Assembly (NCBI GenBank): GCA_002778195.1
Contig: PCDI01000004.1
Span: 3,384,226 to 3,448,225 of the forward strand
Length of the DNA stretch: 64,000 bases
From: Raffaelea ambrosiae
Taxonomy: Eukaryota; Ascomycota; Sordariomycetes; Ophiostomatales; Ophiostomataceae
Direction: 5' to 3'
A model generated the notes under the pieces. That model saw only the letters and a list, made by a program, of their open reading frames with translations. It searched no databases and was not told where the DNA came from. The translations under genes were made by a program, and so were the position numbers. Shown in pieces: positions 1 to 11,400 of this stretch. Numbering within the stretch: the first letter of the stretch is position 1; every line of letters begins with the position of its first letter.

Positions 1-1140
1 ATCCAACCAGTACAGATGGGCAGACACCATACACAAACTCACTATCATACACTTACATTCTCAGGAGCCATGCCGAGATGTGGACCGTGAGAAGCAAAAG
101 GAGGTCCTATTATATGGCACCCACCCGGCCAGCCTCCCCGGTCGATCAGGAAGATCAGGAAGTGAGTCCAAGCGAAGGGGGCAGCTCGGGTTTCTGCAGG
201 CGTACAGAACTCGCACGAGAAGGGAGGGGGGGTGGACCGAAGAGAACCAAGACCGACCAGTCGAGACGGAACAATGATGAAGATGGGTGCTTTATATCAC
301 CATTCACTAATCTGTATTGCGTGATGAACACATTTTCGACATTCAATTGGAATTTTAAAAAACCAATGTCTCTGCTGTAGCATGTCTTTCGTTTGATTTT
401 ACAGTTTTTCCCTTGGGCAGGAAGAGCAAGCTAGGAACGTCAGGTTTCCATGTCCTGGCCACTGACTGGATGCTCTGTTTGGCCACCGACGGGCGTTGAT
501 ACTTAGCGTTTCTGCCCAACACTTCCGTTTTGGCCTTTGCCTGTCTCTCCCACCGTTTTCTAGAAACTGGGTTTGTAAGATTCTGAGCAGCCCGCCTAAG
601 CTCAACATGGATTGTCTTCTGTGGCTTCTCGTGCGTTTGAATAATTTTCAGCCGGACCCAGTATCTTGAGCCTCCCGATACAGGCATGTTTCTTGCCATG
701 TGTAACCACGTTCATCCTAACAACAACGGGTCTCATATTTCTGTGTACCTGACAAAGGCCGTTCAGTGGCGAAACTACGTCTACTATTTGCCCGAGCTAG
801 GCAGTCAGTTGTCTGCACTGTCAACTAGTTAGCTATGTCATACCTGAAAAAAGGTACTTCCAACAAGTACATTCCTTCGGACTTACAGTTCAGTGTGTAG
901 CTTGAAGAACCCCGCGTTACGCAACTGCCAATAAACACGCCAGACGGAAGGCAGGAAGGCACCAAAAACACAGTGTCGCAAACTTTCTCTGACAAGGTCG
1001 ACTTCAAAGCGGAAGGAGCAACCCACCCGAGCTTTATCGTGGCTCAAACACTATCGCACCTTCCCTGAACTTGTAAATTTTGCATGTGTGACTGGGAGTG
1101 GGCGCTGTTTGAGTGTGCGTTTTGGTGTTTTTCTGTGGCT
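1..1140. other. Intergenic, no supported gene
   Basis: Only short overlapping ORFs are present on both strands, the longest being a 114-codon minus-strand ORF at 355-699. None shows a recognisable domain or convincing splice-linked continuation. The right part is the upstream region and leader of the plus-strand gene that starts at 1141. No tRNA or repeat was seen. Confidence 0.6.
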
Positions 1141-2214
1141 ATGCCAGAACTCACCATCCACATCGAGTCCTTCGGCTCGTCGCAGAGCCAAAAGCCACCT
1201 CCACTGCAGCCTCATCCACCACCACCACCACCTGCATCGCCACCACATGCACAGACGGCCCTCTCCACATCCCTGGCCGCTGCGCATCACCATTATCCTC
1301 TGACGACGCCCGGAATGACGATCGCAGGCGGGAACAGCAGCAACGCGCCTGGCGGCGGCTCTGGCAATTCTGGCAGCGGATACGGCACGGGCAACGGCAA
1401 CAGTGGTCAGGCACCACCGCGCCCACTCGTGACCGAGACCCAGATCCCGCCGCCGGTGATCCCGCAGCAGGCTCTGCGACCGCCCGTGTCGCCAGCGTCG
1501 TCAGCGACCGCCGTGCTCGCCAGCGGTTCGCCACCGGGGGCAGCATCATACGGCTATTCACATGGAGCGCACGCAAGCTCCTCTGGTCCGCCCACGCGGA
1601 CGCCCGTGCCACCACCTACCCGGCCAGGCCAAGTGCCACAGTCGGCTGCTCAACAGTCACCGGCGATGCAACAGACGCCTGTGCCGGCGCCGGTTCCACC
1701 TGTGCAGCAAACACCTGTTCCGGCGCCGTCTATCCCGCCTGTGAACACCACGCCGCGCGTGTCGCCTATTATGCCACCAGCTACCATATTCAGTGGCAGC
1801 AATAGTAGTGCCGGCACCGGCGGCGGGGCAGCATCAACCAAGTCCGGAAGCGCATCAGCCAGAGGCAGTGCCACGCCCAAGACGGCCGGCACTACCCCTA
1901 AACCATCGCCGCAGCCCAGAGTAGGCGCCTCACCAAAAGCAACGGCTGCTGCTGCGGCTGCGACGACGGCATTCAGCGCGGCCACAGCTGGCATGGTGGC
2001 CGCAGGAGGAGCAGCCACAGCTACCCAAGGAGCAACTGTGGGAACTGCATCTGGAGCGTCGGCGGCACACACCAAGAAAGCAGGCAGCGGCCCGCAGCCA
2101 AAGGCGCTGGCGAAAGCGACAGCCAAAGGAACAGCAAAAGCATCACCCAAAACTTCCGCACCAAAGGCAGCAGCAGCAGCAACACACGCACAACCACCTC
2201 TCCTCCCGCCATTC

Positions 2215-2303
<89 letters not shown>

Positions 2304-3465
2304 ACCGCCGACACAGCACCCACCACCACCGCGGCCATGGTCTCCGCCACGTCCACCGATATCGCCTGTCCTTCCCATAGCTGAGCTGCCACCACACTTG
2401 GCACCCACTGGTACAGGATCGGGGACGTTCTACAAGCCGAACTTTGCCTCCGGCCGGCCCGTGTTCACACACACGCAGGCTGCACGAGAGGCGGCCGCAG
2501 CCAATGCGGCAGCTGATGCTGCTGCCGCCGCAGCATCCGGTGGGCCACCGCCAACAACACCAGCAGCTGACATTAACCCCAACGAGTCCGCACCTCTACC
2601 CCCGGCACCTATTGCGCTCGACATGTTCAACAACCCAGACGTGATTGCCCTGCAAAGCACTATTTCTATTCTGCAGCTACAGAAGAAGCGTGCAGAGGCC
2701 GACATCCAGGCCCTGCAGCGAGCCAAGGAGGGAGCCTTGGCCAACCCAGCTGCCTTTGTGCAGAAGCTGGCTGCCAGCGAGAACAAAGCGAAGAAGAAGC
2801 GGTCTAAGAAGGCGGAAACAGCCACCGCTGCAGCAGGAGGCGATCAGGAAATGAAGGACGATGATGACGATGATGACGACGACGATAGTGACAGCAGTGA
2901 TGATGACAGCGACAGCGACGTGGTCATGGAGACGGCTGATGGTGCAACACTTCCGACGCCTACGACACCGTCCGTGGGGGATGTCGGGAGCGTTGCAGCA
3001 GCAGCGGGACAAGCAGGCACCGCGGTAGCGGCAGCCCCCCCACAGCAGCCCGTTCCCAACCCACAGCGTCTACCGAAACCGCAAAACGTTGTTCGCATGC
3101 CGCCCATCAACTGGAACAAGTACGCCGTCGTGGGCGAAGGGCTCGACCGGTTGCATGAACAGCAGGTCCAGCGACCAGCCAGTGGTCGACTGGCCATTGC
3201 GAGTATTGTGCCGGGAACATCTACAAATGGAGCAGCAGCAGCAGCAGCAGGAGGAGGAGGAGGAGGAGGAGCGGGAGGGACAGCTTCTGCCCCGCCTACG
3301 GACTCCTCCTCCTCCAACCAACAGGCCGTGTATACATTTCATGGCCAGCCGGGTGTCGGCAGTTCGATTGGACCGGAGTACCGCGGCGTGGCCGAGCCGT
3401 ACAATCCGCTGCGGGACAGACTGTTCGTGGCCACGAAGAAGGGCGCCAAAGGAGGCAAACGCTAG
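1141..3465 (+). CDS. Low-complexity polyQ/acidic protein, probably nuclear, function unknown
   Basis: A 774-residue protein if translation begins at the ATG at 1141 (MPELTIHIESFG); an in-frame ATG at 1084 would add 19 residues with no obvious function. The N-terminal two thirds is Pro/Ala/Ser/Thr-rich. A 30-glutamine run (codons 2215-2304), a Pro-rich stretch and Ala runs follow. A short helical segment beginning near 2640 (VIALQSTISILQLQKKRAEA) leads to a lysine-rich patch, then a long Asp/Ser acidic tract. The only part that looks conserved and folded is the C-terminal region around INWNKYAVVGEGLDRLHEQQ (about 3106-3165) and EPYNPLRDRLF (about 3394-3426). I do not recognise a named family. 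Acidic tracts plus Lys patches fit a chromatin or transcription factor, but that is inference. The frame stays open after the TAG (see the downstream feature), so the true C-terminus is uncertain. Confidence 0.75.
2215..2304 (+). repeat. (CAACAG)n hexanucleotide repeat encoding 30 glutamines
   Basis: Thirty consecutive Gln codons, almost perfectly alternating CAA and CAG. It lies inside the gene at 1141-3465 and creates long artefactual shadow ORFs on the minus strand. Confidence 0.95.
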
Positions 3466-3699
3466 CCATGGGAGCTTGACGACGACCCTGACGAGGAGGA
3501 GGCCCCGGCTGTGCCAAAGCCATCCAATAAAAGCAAAACGAAAGAGAAAACGAAGGCAAAGGGGAAGGGGAAAAAAGGGGGCAAGAAAAAGGAACAGAAA
3601 AAGAAAAACGAGGAAGAGGAGGATGAGGAAGACAAAGAGGAAGAGAAAAAGGAGAGGGAGGAGAAATGTGACTGGAAGGGCTGTACAGTGTCGAAGTAG
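3466..3699 (+). other. In-frame coding-like extension after the TAG stop of the upstream gene
   Basis: Directly after TAG at 3463-3465 the same frame stays open for 77 codons to a second TAG at 3697-3699. It starts PWELDDDPDEEEAPAVPKPS, then runs into Lys/Glu-rich sequence and ends CDWKGCTVSK. The first 20 residues look like protein rather than 3' UTR. Possible explanations are UAG readthrough (context CGC-UAG-CCA), removal of the TAG by a very short intron (GTGGCC at 3427 to CTAG at 3465 is exactly 39 nt and in phase), a recent nonsense mutation, or a base error. The sequence alone cannot separate these. Confidence 0.55.
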
Positions 3700-4317
3700 G
3701 AGGATCACCTTTTTGCTTTTGTATGCAAAGCTTGCGTTGTCTATCGTGACTGCATATGCCTGCCTGGTCTCGAAGCGTTGTGTTCGGAATCAACGGTAAT
3801 GGAAGGGAAGGGTAGAAAGGGTCATGAAATATGGCTTTGTCCAGGGTTACGATAGTCACAGAAAAAGAGAAAATGGGTTACGCACAGAGTTGTAACAATA
3901 GTTATTATACGGAGGTTGACAACAACTGGTTACCCCCGTTTTTCATTGCGGAAGCAAAACAAAAAGAACAACAAGAAGAGTTATGAATTGTTTATTTTAC
4001 CAAGCAGAAGTAAAGAATCCTCAGAAATCCAAACAAGTACCGATTCCCTTTTTTTCAGTACTCTCATGAACTATTTGTAGAGTGGCTGATGTAAATCATC
4101 ACGTACAGTTAGCGGCTCTCAGCACAAGCCCCCCAATTGGTGCCCCTCCCTGATTGGCCCCACAACTGCCAGAGTGGAACGCGTCTCCAACGACGCGTTA
4201 AGTGCTTTTCTGTGATTTCTGTGCTTTGGAGAAAAAGAGCTTCAACCTCTTCACTAATGCAATCTACTCCCCACGGCAATCCCGGCCACCCACAGCGACA
4301 CACCCACCGACACCGAA
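3700..4317. other. Intergenic; RFC2 promoter and leader
   Basis: This is the 3' flank of the polyQ gene followed by the RFC2 upstream region. It holds a CCAATTGG palindrome at 4133-4140, an ATTGG (inverted CCAAT) near 4152 and two ACGCGT boxes. No ORF is supported. Confidence 0.6.
4179..4198. promoter_or_regulatory. Two ACGCGT (MCB-like) boxes upstream of RFC2
   Basis: Perfect palindromic ACGCGT hexamers occur at 4179-4184 and 4193-4198, 14 bp apart and about 120-140 bp before the RFC2 ATG. ACGCGT is the MluI cell-cycle box bound by the MBF (Mbp1/Swi6-type) factor that drives G1/S transcription of replication genes in yeasts. MBF control here is inferred from motif and position only. Confidence 0.55.
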
Positions 4318-5714
4318 ATGGCCAGCTTCTTCGATCTCAAGGCGCGCAAGCTGGCGGCCGCAAATGGCGGTGGCAACAAAACCGACAAACAGAGCAACGA
4401 GACTCCTCGTGCGCAACCCTGGGTTGAGAAATAGTGCGTCGCCGTGGCAGAAGACGAAAGACGAGGAGAACGAAAGAAGCAAAAGAATAACACAAGAAAA
4501 AAAACGAGAGAAAAAAAAACCCCAAGAAATAACTGACACACAATGTAGCCGGCCAAAGTCTCTCGATGACGTGACAGCGCAAGATCACACCGTCACTGTC
4601 CTGCAAAGGACGCTACAAGCTTCGAATGTGTGTATCCCTCTTTCGTGTCTTTAAAGATCTTCCTATTGTTATCTGTTTGGCCGCTTCTGACCTTCTCTTC
4701 TCTTCCCTCTCTCTCTCTCTCTCTCTGTAGCTTCCACACATGCTCTTCTACGGCCCACCCGGCACCGGCAAGACATCCACCATCCTCGCCCTGGCCAAGG
4801 AACTGTACGGCCCCGAGTTCATGAAGGCCCGCGTGCTCGAGCTCAACGCGTCCGACGAGCGCGGCATCTCGATTGTTCGCGAAAAGGTCAAGGACTTTGC
4901 CCGCATGCAGCTCACCAACCCGCCGCCCGGCTACAAGGCCCGCTACCCCTGCCCGCCGTTCAAGCTCATCGTCCTCGACGAGGCCGACTCCATGACCCAG
5001 GACGCCCAGAGCGCCCTCCGCCGCACCATAGAGACGTACTCCAAGATCACCCGCTTTTGCCTCATCTGCAACTACGTCACCCGCATCATCGACCCGCTCG
5101 CCAGCCGCTGCAGCAAGTTCCGCTTCAAGAGCCTCGACCAGGGCAACGCCCGCGCCCGCCTCGAGGCCATTGCCACCGAAGAGCACGTCCCGCTCGCATC
5201 CGGTGCCGTCGACGCACTCATCCGCTGCAGCGAGGGCGATCTGCGCAAGGCCATTACCTATCTGCAAAGCGCGGCACGACTGGTGGGAGCGGCGGCCACG
5301 GCCAAAAATGAGGCCGAGAATGATGATGATGGCATGGACGTGGACTCGGCCATGGACGTGTCGTCCTCGCCGCAGGTGACGGTCCAGATCGTCGAGGACA
5401 TTGCGGGCGTGATCCCCGACGGCACCATTGACCGGCTGGTCAAGGCTATCCGGCCTACGGCCCGGGGCGGGTCTACCTACCAACCGATTTCCCGTGTGGT
5501 CGAGGATATGGTGGCCGATGGGTGGAGCGCCGGCCAGGTGGTGACGCAGCTGTACCAGGCGATTGTGTACGACGAGACGGTGCCGGACGCGCAAAAGAAC
5601 AAGATCATGGGTGTGTTCTCGGAGGTGGACAAGCGGTTGGTGGATGGTGCGGACGAGCACCTATCGATTCTGGACCTGGCCCTGCGGATATCGTCCATCA
5701 TGTCGGCACGGTGA
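4318..5714 (+). CDS. RFC2: Replication factor C small subunit, yeast Rfc2 type (human RFC4)
   Basis: A clamp-loader AAA+ ATPase subunit that helps load PCNA on primed DNA in the nucleus. Exons by splice signals and phase: 4318-4433, 4549-4627, 4731-5714, giving 392 residues (yeast Rfc2 is 353). Intron 1 (GTGCGT..TAG, branch CTGAC) rebuilds the junction PWVEK-YRPK, and intron 2 (GTGTGT..GTAG) joins TLQASN to LPHMLFYG. Walker A GPPGTGKT lies at residues 73-80, Walker B LDEAD at about 147-151 and the SRC motif at about 190-192. The strongly conserved block ELNASDERGISIVREKVK is intact. The extra length comes from an Asp/Met-rich insertion (about residues 265-285) between the AAA+ module and the C-terminal collar domain. 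The next gene is convergent, separated by 307 bp. Confidence 0.96.
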
Positions 5715-6021
5715 CGGAGGCGCAGAGCATGCAAAAGGGAAGCACCCGCAGGGGGGAGACAGGAGAATATTACAGGTGAATTCTTGGGGCAAGAAAAGGT
5801 GGGAAAGCGAGGCAAGGCTTCATGCAAGTGTCTTGAGGAGAGCAGGAAAAAAAAAATAGGAATGTAACATAGAGCAAGGCGCGTGTATATGGGATTACGA
5901 CATTTTCATGTTTTTTTGTTGGTTCTCAAATTCCGTACATGATTGATTTTTTATCTGTCGTTCGTTTATACAAGTCGCTGCGTTGGGGAAGGGGGGGTGT
6001 ATATGTCAAAAAGTTCACCGC
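5715..6021. other. Convergent intergenic region
   Basis: 3' flanks of RFC2 (plus) and the coiled-coil gene (minus). AT-rich with poly-A/T runs. Nothing else recognised. Confidence 0.6.
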
Positions 6022-7794
6022 TTATGATATATCGTCTGCCTTGATCAGACCAAGCTCGCCGTTTATGGTAGACCAGATGTCGCCTCCTTTTGTTCGGCCT
6101 GTTCTCTGGGCCGTCTTTCCTTTTGCCGGACTGCCGTCTTCCTCTTCTTCTCCATCGACCTCCCGCCCCAGCAACTGATCAATCTCGTCCAGTTTTTCTG
6201 TTGCCCGTTCCAGTGCCAGCTGGCCCTCCTCCACCTGTTCGGCGACGACCTCGAACGTGGCAATTTTGGCCGAGTCAGCCGCATATGTCCACGCAGCCAC
6301 GTGTTGGCTGAACCCGTCCGGAATCTCGTGCTGGCTGCCATTCCCGCTTCCAAAAATGCCCATCTTCTTGCCGAGCAAGGCAGCGGTCCCACCGCCACCG
6401 ACGGTTCCACGTCTTTTGTCACCAGCAGTGCCAGGCATGGGGTGTCGCGGCAGAAGCTGGCTCTCGTCGGTGAGATGGTCCAGCAATTGCCGGGTGTCCT
6501 TCAGGCGTTTTGACAGCACCACATGAAAGTGAGATTTGTGGGAAATGATGCCCTTCTGTTCGCGGGCCACGGCAAGCAGTTCCTCGAGATAGGGCGTCAG
6601 AAGAATGCTGTTGTGTGCCGCCCGGATCTCGGCCTGCGTGGGGCCGGACTGTGGTGGCGTGTCGACCGTTGTTCTTTGGGGTGCTTCTGTTCCTCGGTCT
6701 GCTGGTGCCAGCTTGCTGCCCCCTTTCTCTGTCACAGGCGGCAACTGGGGCATGTTGGCAAACAGAGCTGACTGCGTCTTGCCGCTAGACGAAGAGGCGT
6801 CGACCAGCTGGACGAGTTTGCGGCGCTCTTCGACGTAGCCCGCGTATTTCTCACGAATGCTGGCCAGCTTCTCATCGATCCGTGCCTTGCCCCTGCTCTC
6901 CCCGTCACCTCCGAGTATGCTCTGGCGAAGCAATCGTGACGACTCGGTCATGGATTCGTCGGCCTCGCCGTCCTCGCCCCCGGCGGCATTGCCGAGTTCC
7001 GTCTCCATCCAGGCAATCAGTTCGTCGCGCGTCGTGCCCAGGGCCCTCAGCTTGGCCCGAGACGATGTGCCGAGGCTCCCATTTCTCTGCTGCGCACGCG
7101 CCTTGGCTTCAGCCAGCCTTTTCTCCTCCTGCCGAAGGCCGAGTTGCGCGCGCAATACCGACTTCTCCAGTTGCGCCACGAGGCCCTTCAGGTCGGCTGC
7201 TGTCCCCGAGCTTGCCAGTCTCCCATCGTCTGCAGCTGCCTGCTCCTCGGCCAGTCCATCCACTACGGCCTTCGGCACAGGGGGCAGGGAGAGCGTGGCG
7301 TCCCCGTATATTGTCTCTGGCCGCAGAAAGTCATCTGCAGCGGCTGGCTTCTCTTGCAGCGCGTCCAGGTACTTGTGTACCACCTGTAGCCGTTCTTTCT
7401 TCCGCCCGAGCCGCACCGACGTCAAGTGGTCCTCCAAAACAGACAGGTCTGCTCCTGGAATCGACGTGTTCGAGCATGAGGCCTGTATGGCGTTCTTGGA
7501 CGCCTCCCGAATCTCCTGGGTTGTCTGGTCAAAGTCTCTCTGGGCTTTGATATGGGCCTGGAGCGCCCGCAGGTATGCCCTCTGCAGTCCCCGCGAGCCT
7601 GATTCAGCGTCTTCCGCATGCACATCCCAGGACACGTTCAGCAGCGCTAGGCTACCGTCAAGGGCATCAGTCTTTAAAGACGACGCCAAATGCGCCGCCA
7701 GAACGCGCCGAATGTGCGATACCTCCTCCCGTGGCCGCACAAATGGCTCCAGCGCGTCCCGAATGAACTGGGCCGTTTCTTCGGGCGAGCCCAT
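6022..7794 (-). CDS. Conserved-looking coiled-coil protein of unknown function
   Basis: An intronless 590-residue ORF from ATG at 7794 (MGSPEETAQFIRDALEPFVR). The sequence is rich in Glu, Lys, Ala and Leu with heptad-like stretches around residues 200-240 (LEKSVLRAQLGLRQEEKRLA) and near the C-terminus (EVVAEQVEEGQLALERATEK). In between is a Gly-rich loop. It ends with GDIWSTINGELGLIKADDIS. No transmembrane segment, signal peptide or catalytic motif is visible. Long helical cytoplasmic or cytoskeletal proteins of fungi look like this; an augmin-like or other microtubule role is possible but unsupported. It is divergent from BRR2 across a 674-bp shared upstream region. Confidence 0.75.
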   Translation of the reverse strand: MGSPEETAQFIRDALEPFVRPREEVSHIRRVLAAHLASSLKTDALDGSLALLNVSWDVHAEDAESGSRGLQRAYLRALQAHIKAQRDFDQTTQEIREASKNAIQASCSNTSIPGADLSVLEDHLTSVRLGRKKERLQVVHKYLDALQEKPAAADDFLRPETIYGDATLSLPPVPKAVVDGLAEEQAAADDGRLASSGTAADLKGLVAQLEKSVLRAQLGLRQEEKRLAEAKARAQQRNGSLGTSSRAKLRALGTTRDELIAWMETELGNAAGGEDGEADESMTESSRLLRQSILGGDGESRGKARIDEKLASIREKYAGYVEERRKLVQLVDASSSSGKTQSALFANMPQLPPVTEKGGSKLAPADRGTEAPQRTTVDTPPQSGPTQAEIRAAHNSILLTPYLEELLAVAREQKGIISHKSHFHVVLSKRLKDTRQLLDHLTDESQLLPRHPMPGTAGDKRRGTVGGGGTAALLGKKMGIFGSGNGSQHEIPDGFSQHVAAWTYAADSAKIATFEVVAEQVEEGQLALERATEKLDEIDQLLGREVDGEEEEDGSPAKGKTAQRTGRTKGGDIWSTINGELGLIKADDIS

Positions 7795-8468
7795 GGCAGC
7801 AGCTCATATGCGGGGGACCATGCAGTGTCTGCAGGGGGGTGTTGAGAAGTTGATCTGGCGATGTTTTGTGTAGTGCGTGGCGTAGCAATAAGGAGATGGG
7901 CTAATAGCTACAGCACATGTGCCCCTCGGTGTTACTGCAACAGGGTAGCAGAGCACTGGCCAATGGCTGCCAAGGGTCCCCTGGAGCTTTGCGCGTGTGG
8001 CGGGGTGGTGTTGGCGTTGGCCCAGGCTGGAACTGCCGCTAGTGCCAATTGGATTTTCCCATTTTTATTTCTAGAAAATTTAAATGCAAATTTCCGCCTC
8101 CAAAGCAAGGCAGGGTCTAAAAAAAAAACATCACGACTTCCCAACACCGAACATTGAATTGCGACCTCCTGCATCGACACCAACAACGCACGAAATACGC
8201 AGTGCGAGGCCGGATCAGGACACAAGGCATTCGAAGGTTTGCCTGTGGAGGGTTTGCGAAAACGACTATTGCTTCTGCGACAGGATCCCGCCACTGTTTT
8301 GAGCTCGGTCGCGACATCAAATTTGGACCCTCAACAGATCTGTCTCGGACGAGGGAGTCCTTTCTCTCGGGGCCGATCCTGCCTGCTCGTCTCGAAACCG
8401 AACCGACGACGCGCACCTGACCATTTCATTTATCGGCATACACGACCTCCCCCCCCACAAACGCCACC
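7795..8468. other. Bidirectional promoter region, coiled-coil gene / BRR2
   Basis: Upstream DNA shared by the minus-strand gene ending at 7794 and by BRR2. It contains CCAAT sequences (near 7960 and 8044) and a pyrimidine-rich stretch just before the BRR2 ATG. No ORF is supported. Confidence 0.55.
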
Positions 8469-11400
8469 ATGTCGGGGTCCAACTACCACCGCGATGTGTC
8501 GCAGTACAAGTACTCGGCGATGTCCAACCTGGTTCTCCAGGCGGACCGCCGATTTATCACCCGTCGGAAGGATGAACCGACGGGCGACCCCGAGTCCATG
8601 GCTGGACGGCTGCGGATCCACGACATGGGTTCGCGCATCGCCCGCGACGCGGTACCAAAAACAAAGAAGACCTCGGCGATGCCCAGCGTAAAGCGGGGAG
8701 ACTTCCACGAGGGCGAAGATATTCTGCAGAGAGAGCAGCGGAAACGGAAGGGCCAGGCACTGCAGGGTGGTTCGGTGCTGGCGGGCGCCGATCTGATGGT
8801 GGATGGCTTGCGCTACCGGCCACGGACGTCGGCGACACGAGCCACCTTTGAGCTGATCTTGTCGCTCGTCGCGAAGAACCTGGGCGATGTGCCGCACGAG
8901 GTTGTCCAGAGCGCTGCGGACGCTGTTTTGGAGTACCTCAAGGACGACGACCTGAAGGACTTCGACAAGAAGAAGGAGGTCGACGACATCCTGGGCGTCA
9001 GCCTGGGCGCCAAGGAGTTCAACGAGCTGGTCAACCTGGGCAAGAAGATCACCGACTACGACAACCAGGACGACGAGGACGAGCAGATGGCCGACGCAGA
9101 CAACGATGACGAGGAGATTGACGAACGGCAGGGCGTGGCTGTCGATTTCGAAGAGGACGACGAGGAGGAGGAGTTTGTCAACGAGGTGCGGGACGAGTCT
9201 TCCGAAGACGAAGACGCATCCGACGACGAAGACCGACCCGAAATCCGGGAAGAGGCCGCCGCCGGTGGCGCCGCGCAAGACCGTGCCGACGAAGAACTGG
9301 GATTTGTCGACGGCGATGCCATGGTCATCGACCCGTCAGCGTCGGCCGCCGGTGGCGACGCGAGAAGCGGAAAGCGGCAAGGCAAGGAGAAGGACGAGAA
9401 CTTTGTGCCGGCACGCGACATCGACGCCTACTGGCTGCAGCGCCAGATCGGGCGACTCTATCCAGATGCCCACACGCAGCACGACAAGACGATCGAGGCG
9501 CTGCGCATCCTGTCGGGCGAGCCGGACGAGGAGGGCGGCAAGGAGAAGCAGCTGCACGAGATCGAGAACGATATGATGGAGCTGTTCGACTACGAGCACC
9601 CAGAGGTCGCGCAGAAGCTCATCGAGAACCGCGACAAGATTGTGTGGCTGACCAAGCTGGCCCGGGCCGAGAACGACGAGGAGCGCGCAGTGATCGAGCG
9701 CGAGATGGTGTCGGAGGGCCTGCGCTGGATCCTGAACGAGCTGCAGGGCAAGACCAGCACGGACGCGGCCAAGAAGGGCAAGATGGAGATCAAGATGGAC
9801 ATGGACGCGGCTGCCTTTGCCGGGAAGAAGGGCGAGGCGGGCGGCGGGCAGCAGCAGGGCGACAACAACGAAGGCCAGCTGGTCGGCGGGCTGGCACCAC
9901 GCAAGACGATCAACCTGGAGAACCTGGTGTTTGAGCAGGGCAACCACCTGATGACCAACCCGCGGGTGTCTCTGCCGGACGGCACCACCAAGCGGTCCTT
10001 CAAGGGCTACGAGGAGATCCACGTGCCGGCGCCGAAGAAGCGCAACGACCCCAAGGACAGCAACGTCCCGATCTCCGAGCTGCCCGAGTGGGCGCGGCCG
10101 CCGTTCAGCTCGACCAAGACGCTCAACCGCGTCCAGTCGCGCTGCTTCCCGTCGGCGTTCGAGGACGACGGCAACATGCTCGTGTGCGCCCCGACGGGCT
10201 CGGGCAAGACCAACGTGTCGATGCTGACGATCCTGCACGAGATCGGCAAGAACCGCGACCCGCGCACGGGCGAGATTGACCTGGACGCGTTCAAGATCGT
10301 GTACATTGCGCCGCTCAAGGCGCTGGTGCAGGAGCAGGTCGGCAACTTTGGCAAGCGGCTCGAGCCGTACGGGATCCGCGTGTCGGAGCTGACAGGCGAC
10401 CGGCAGCTCACGAAGCAGCAGATTGCGGAGACGCAGATCATCGTGACGACGCCGGAGAAGTGGGACGTCATCACGCGCAAGGCGACGGACCTGTCGTACA
10501 CGAACCTGGTGCGGCTGATCATCATCGACGAGATCCACCTGCTGCACGACGACCGCGGCCCGGTGCTGGAGAGCATCGTCAGCCGGACCATCCGGCGCAC
10601 GGAGCAGACGGGCGAGCCGGTGCGGCTGGTGGGCCTGTCGGCGACGCTGCCCAACTACCGCGACGTGGCCAGCTTCCTGCGGGTGGACGTCCAGAAGGAC
10701 CTGTTCCACTTTGACGCGTCGTACCGGCCGTGCCCGCTGCGGCAGGAGTTCATCGGCGTGACGGACCGCAAGCCCATCAAGCAGCTGAAGACGATGAACG
10801 ACATCACCTACGCCAAGGTGCTGGAGCACGTGGGCCAGAACCGCAACCAGATGCTCATCTTTGTGCACTCGCGCAAGGACACGGCCAAGACGGCGCGCCA
10901 CATCCGCGACAAGGCGCTCGAGCTCGAGACCATCAACCAGATCCTCAAGCACGACGCCGGCAGCCGCGAGATCCTGCGCGAGGCCGCCGAGCAGGCCGGC
11001 GACAAGGACCTCAAGGACCTGCTGCCGTACGGCTTCGGCATCCACCACGCCGGCATGAGCCGCGTCGACCGCACCGATGTCGAGGACCTGTTTGCCCAGG
11101 GCGCCATCCAGGTGCTGTGCTGCACGGCCACGCTGGCCTGGGGCGTCAACCTGCCCGCGCACACGGTCATCATCAAGGGCACGCAGGTGTACTCGCCCGA
11201 GAAGGGCAGCTGGATCGAGCTGAGCCCGCAGGACGTGCTGCAGATGCTGGGCCGCGCCGGCCGGCCGCAGTTCGACACGTACGGCGAGGGCATCATCATC
11301 ACCACGCAGAACGAGCTGCCGTACTACCTGTCGCTGCTGAACCAGCAGCTGCCCATCGAGAGCCAGTTTGTCAGCCGCCTCGTCGACAACCTCAACGCCG

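Noticed and set aside
355..699. 114-codon minus-strand ORF
   Set aside because: Basic protein-like sequence, but no recognisable family, no supporting splice continuation and typical length for chance ORFs in this composition.
1650..2408. Poly-Cys, poly-Val and poly-Leu minus ORFs over the CAACAG repeat
   Set aside because: Simply the hexanucleotide repeat read in other frames.
3399..3465. 67-nt intron (GTACAA..CTAG) as an explanation for the TAG in the first gene
   Set aside because: Removing it shifts the frame into an early stop and deletes the conserved-looking NPLRDRLF.
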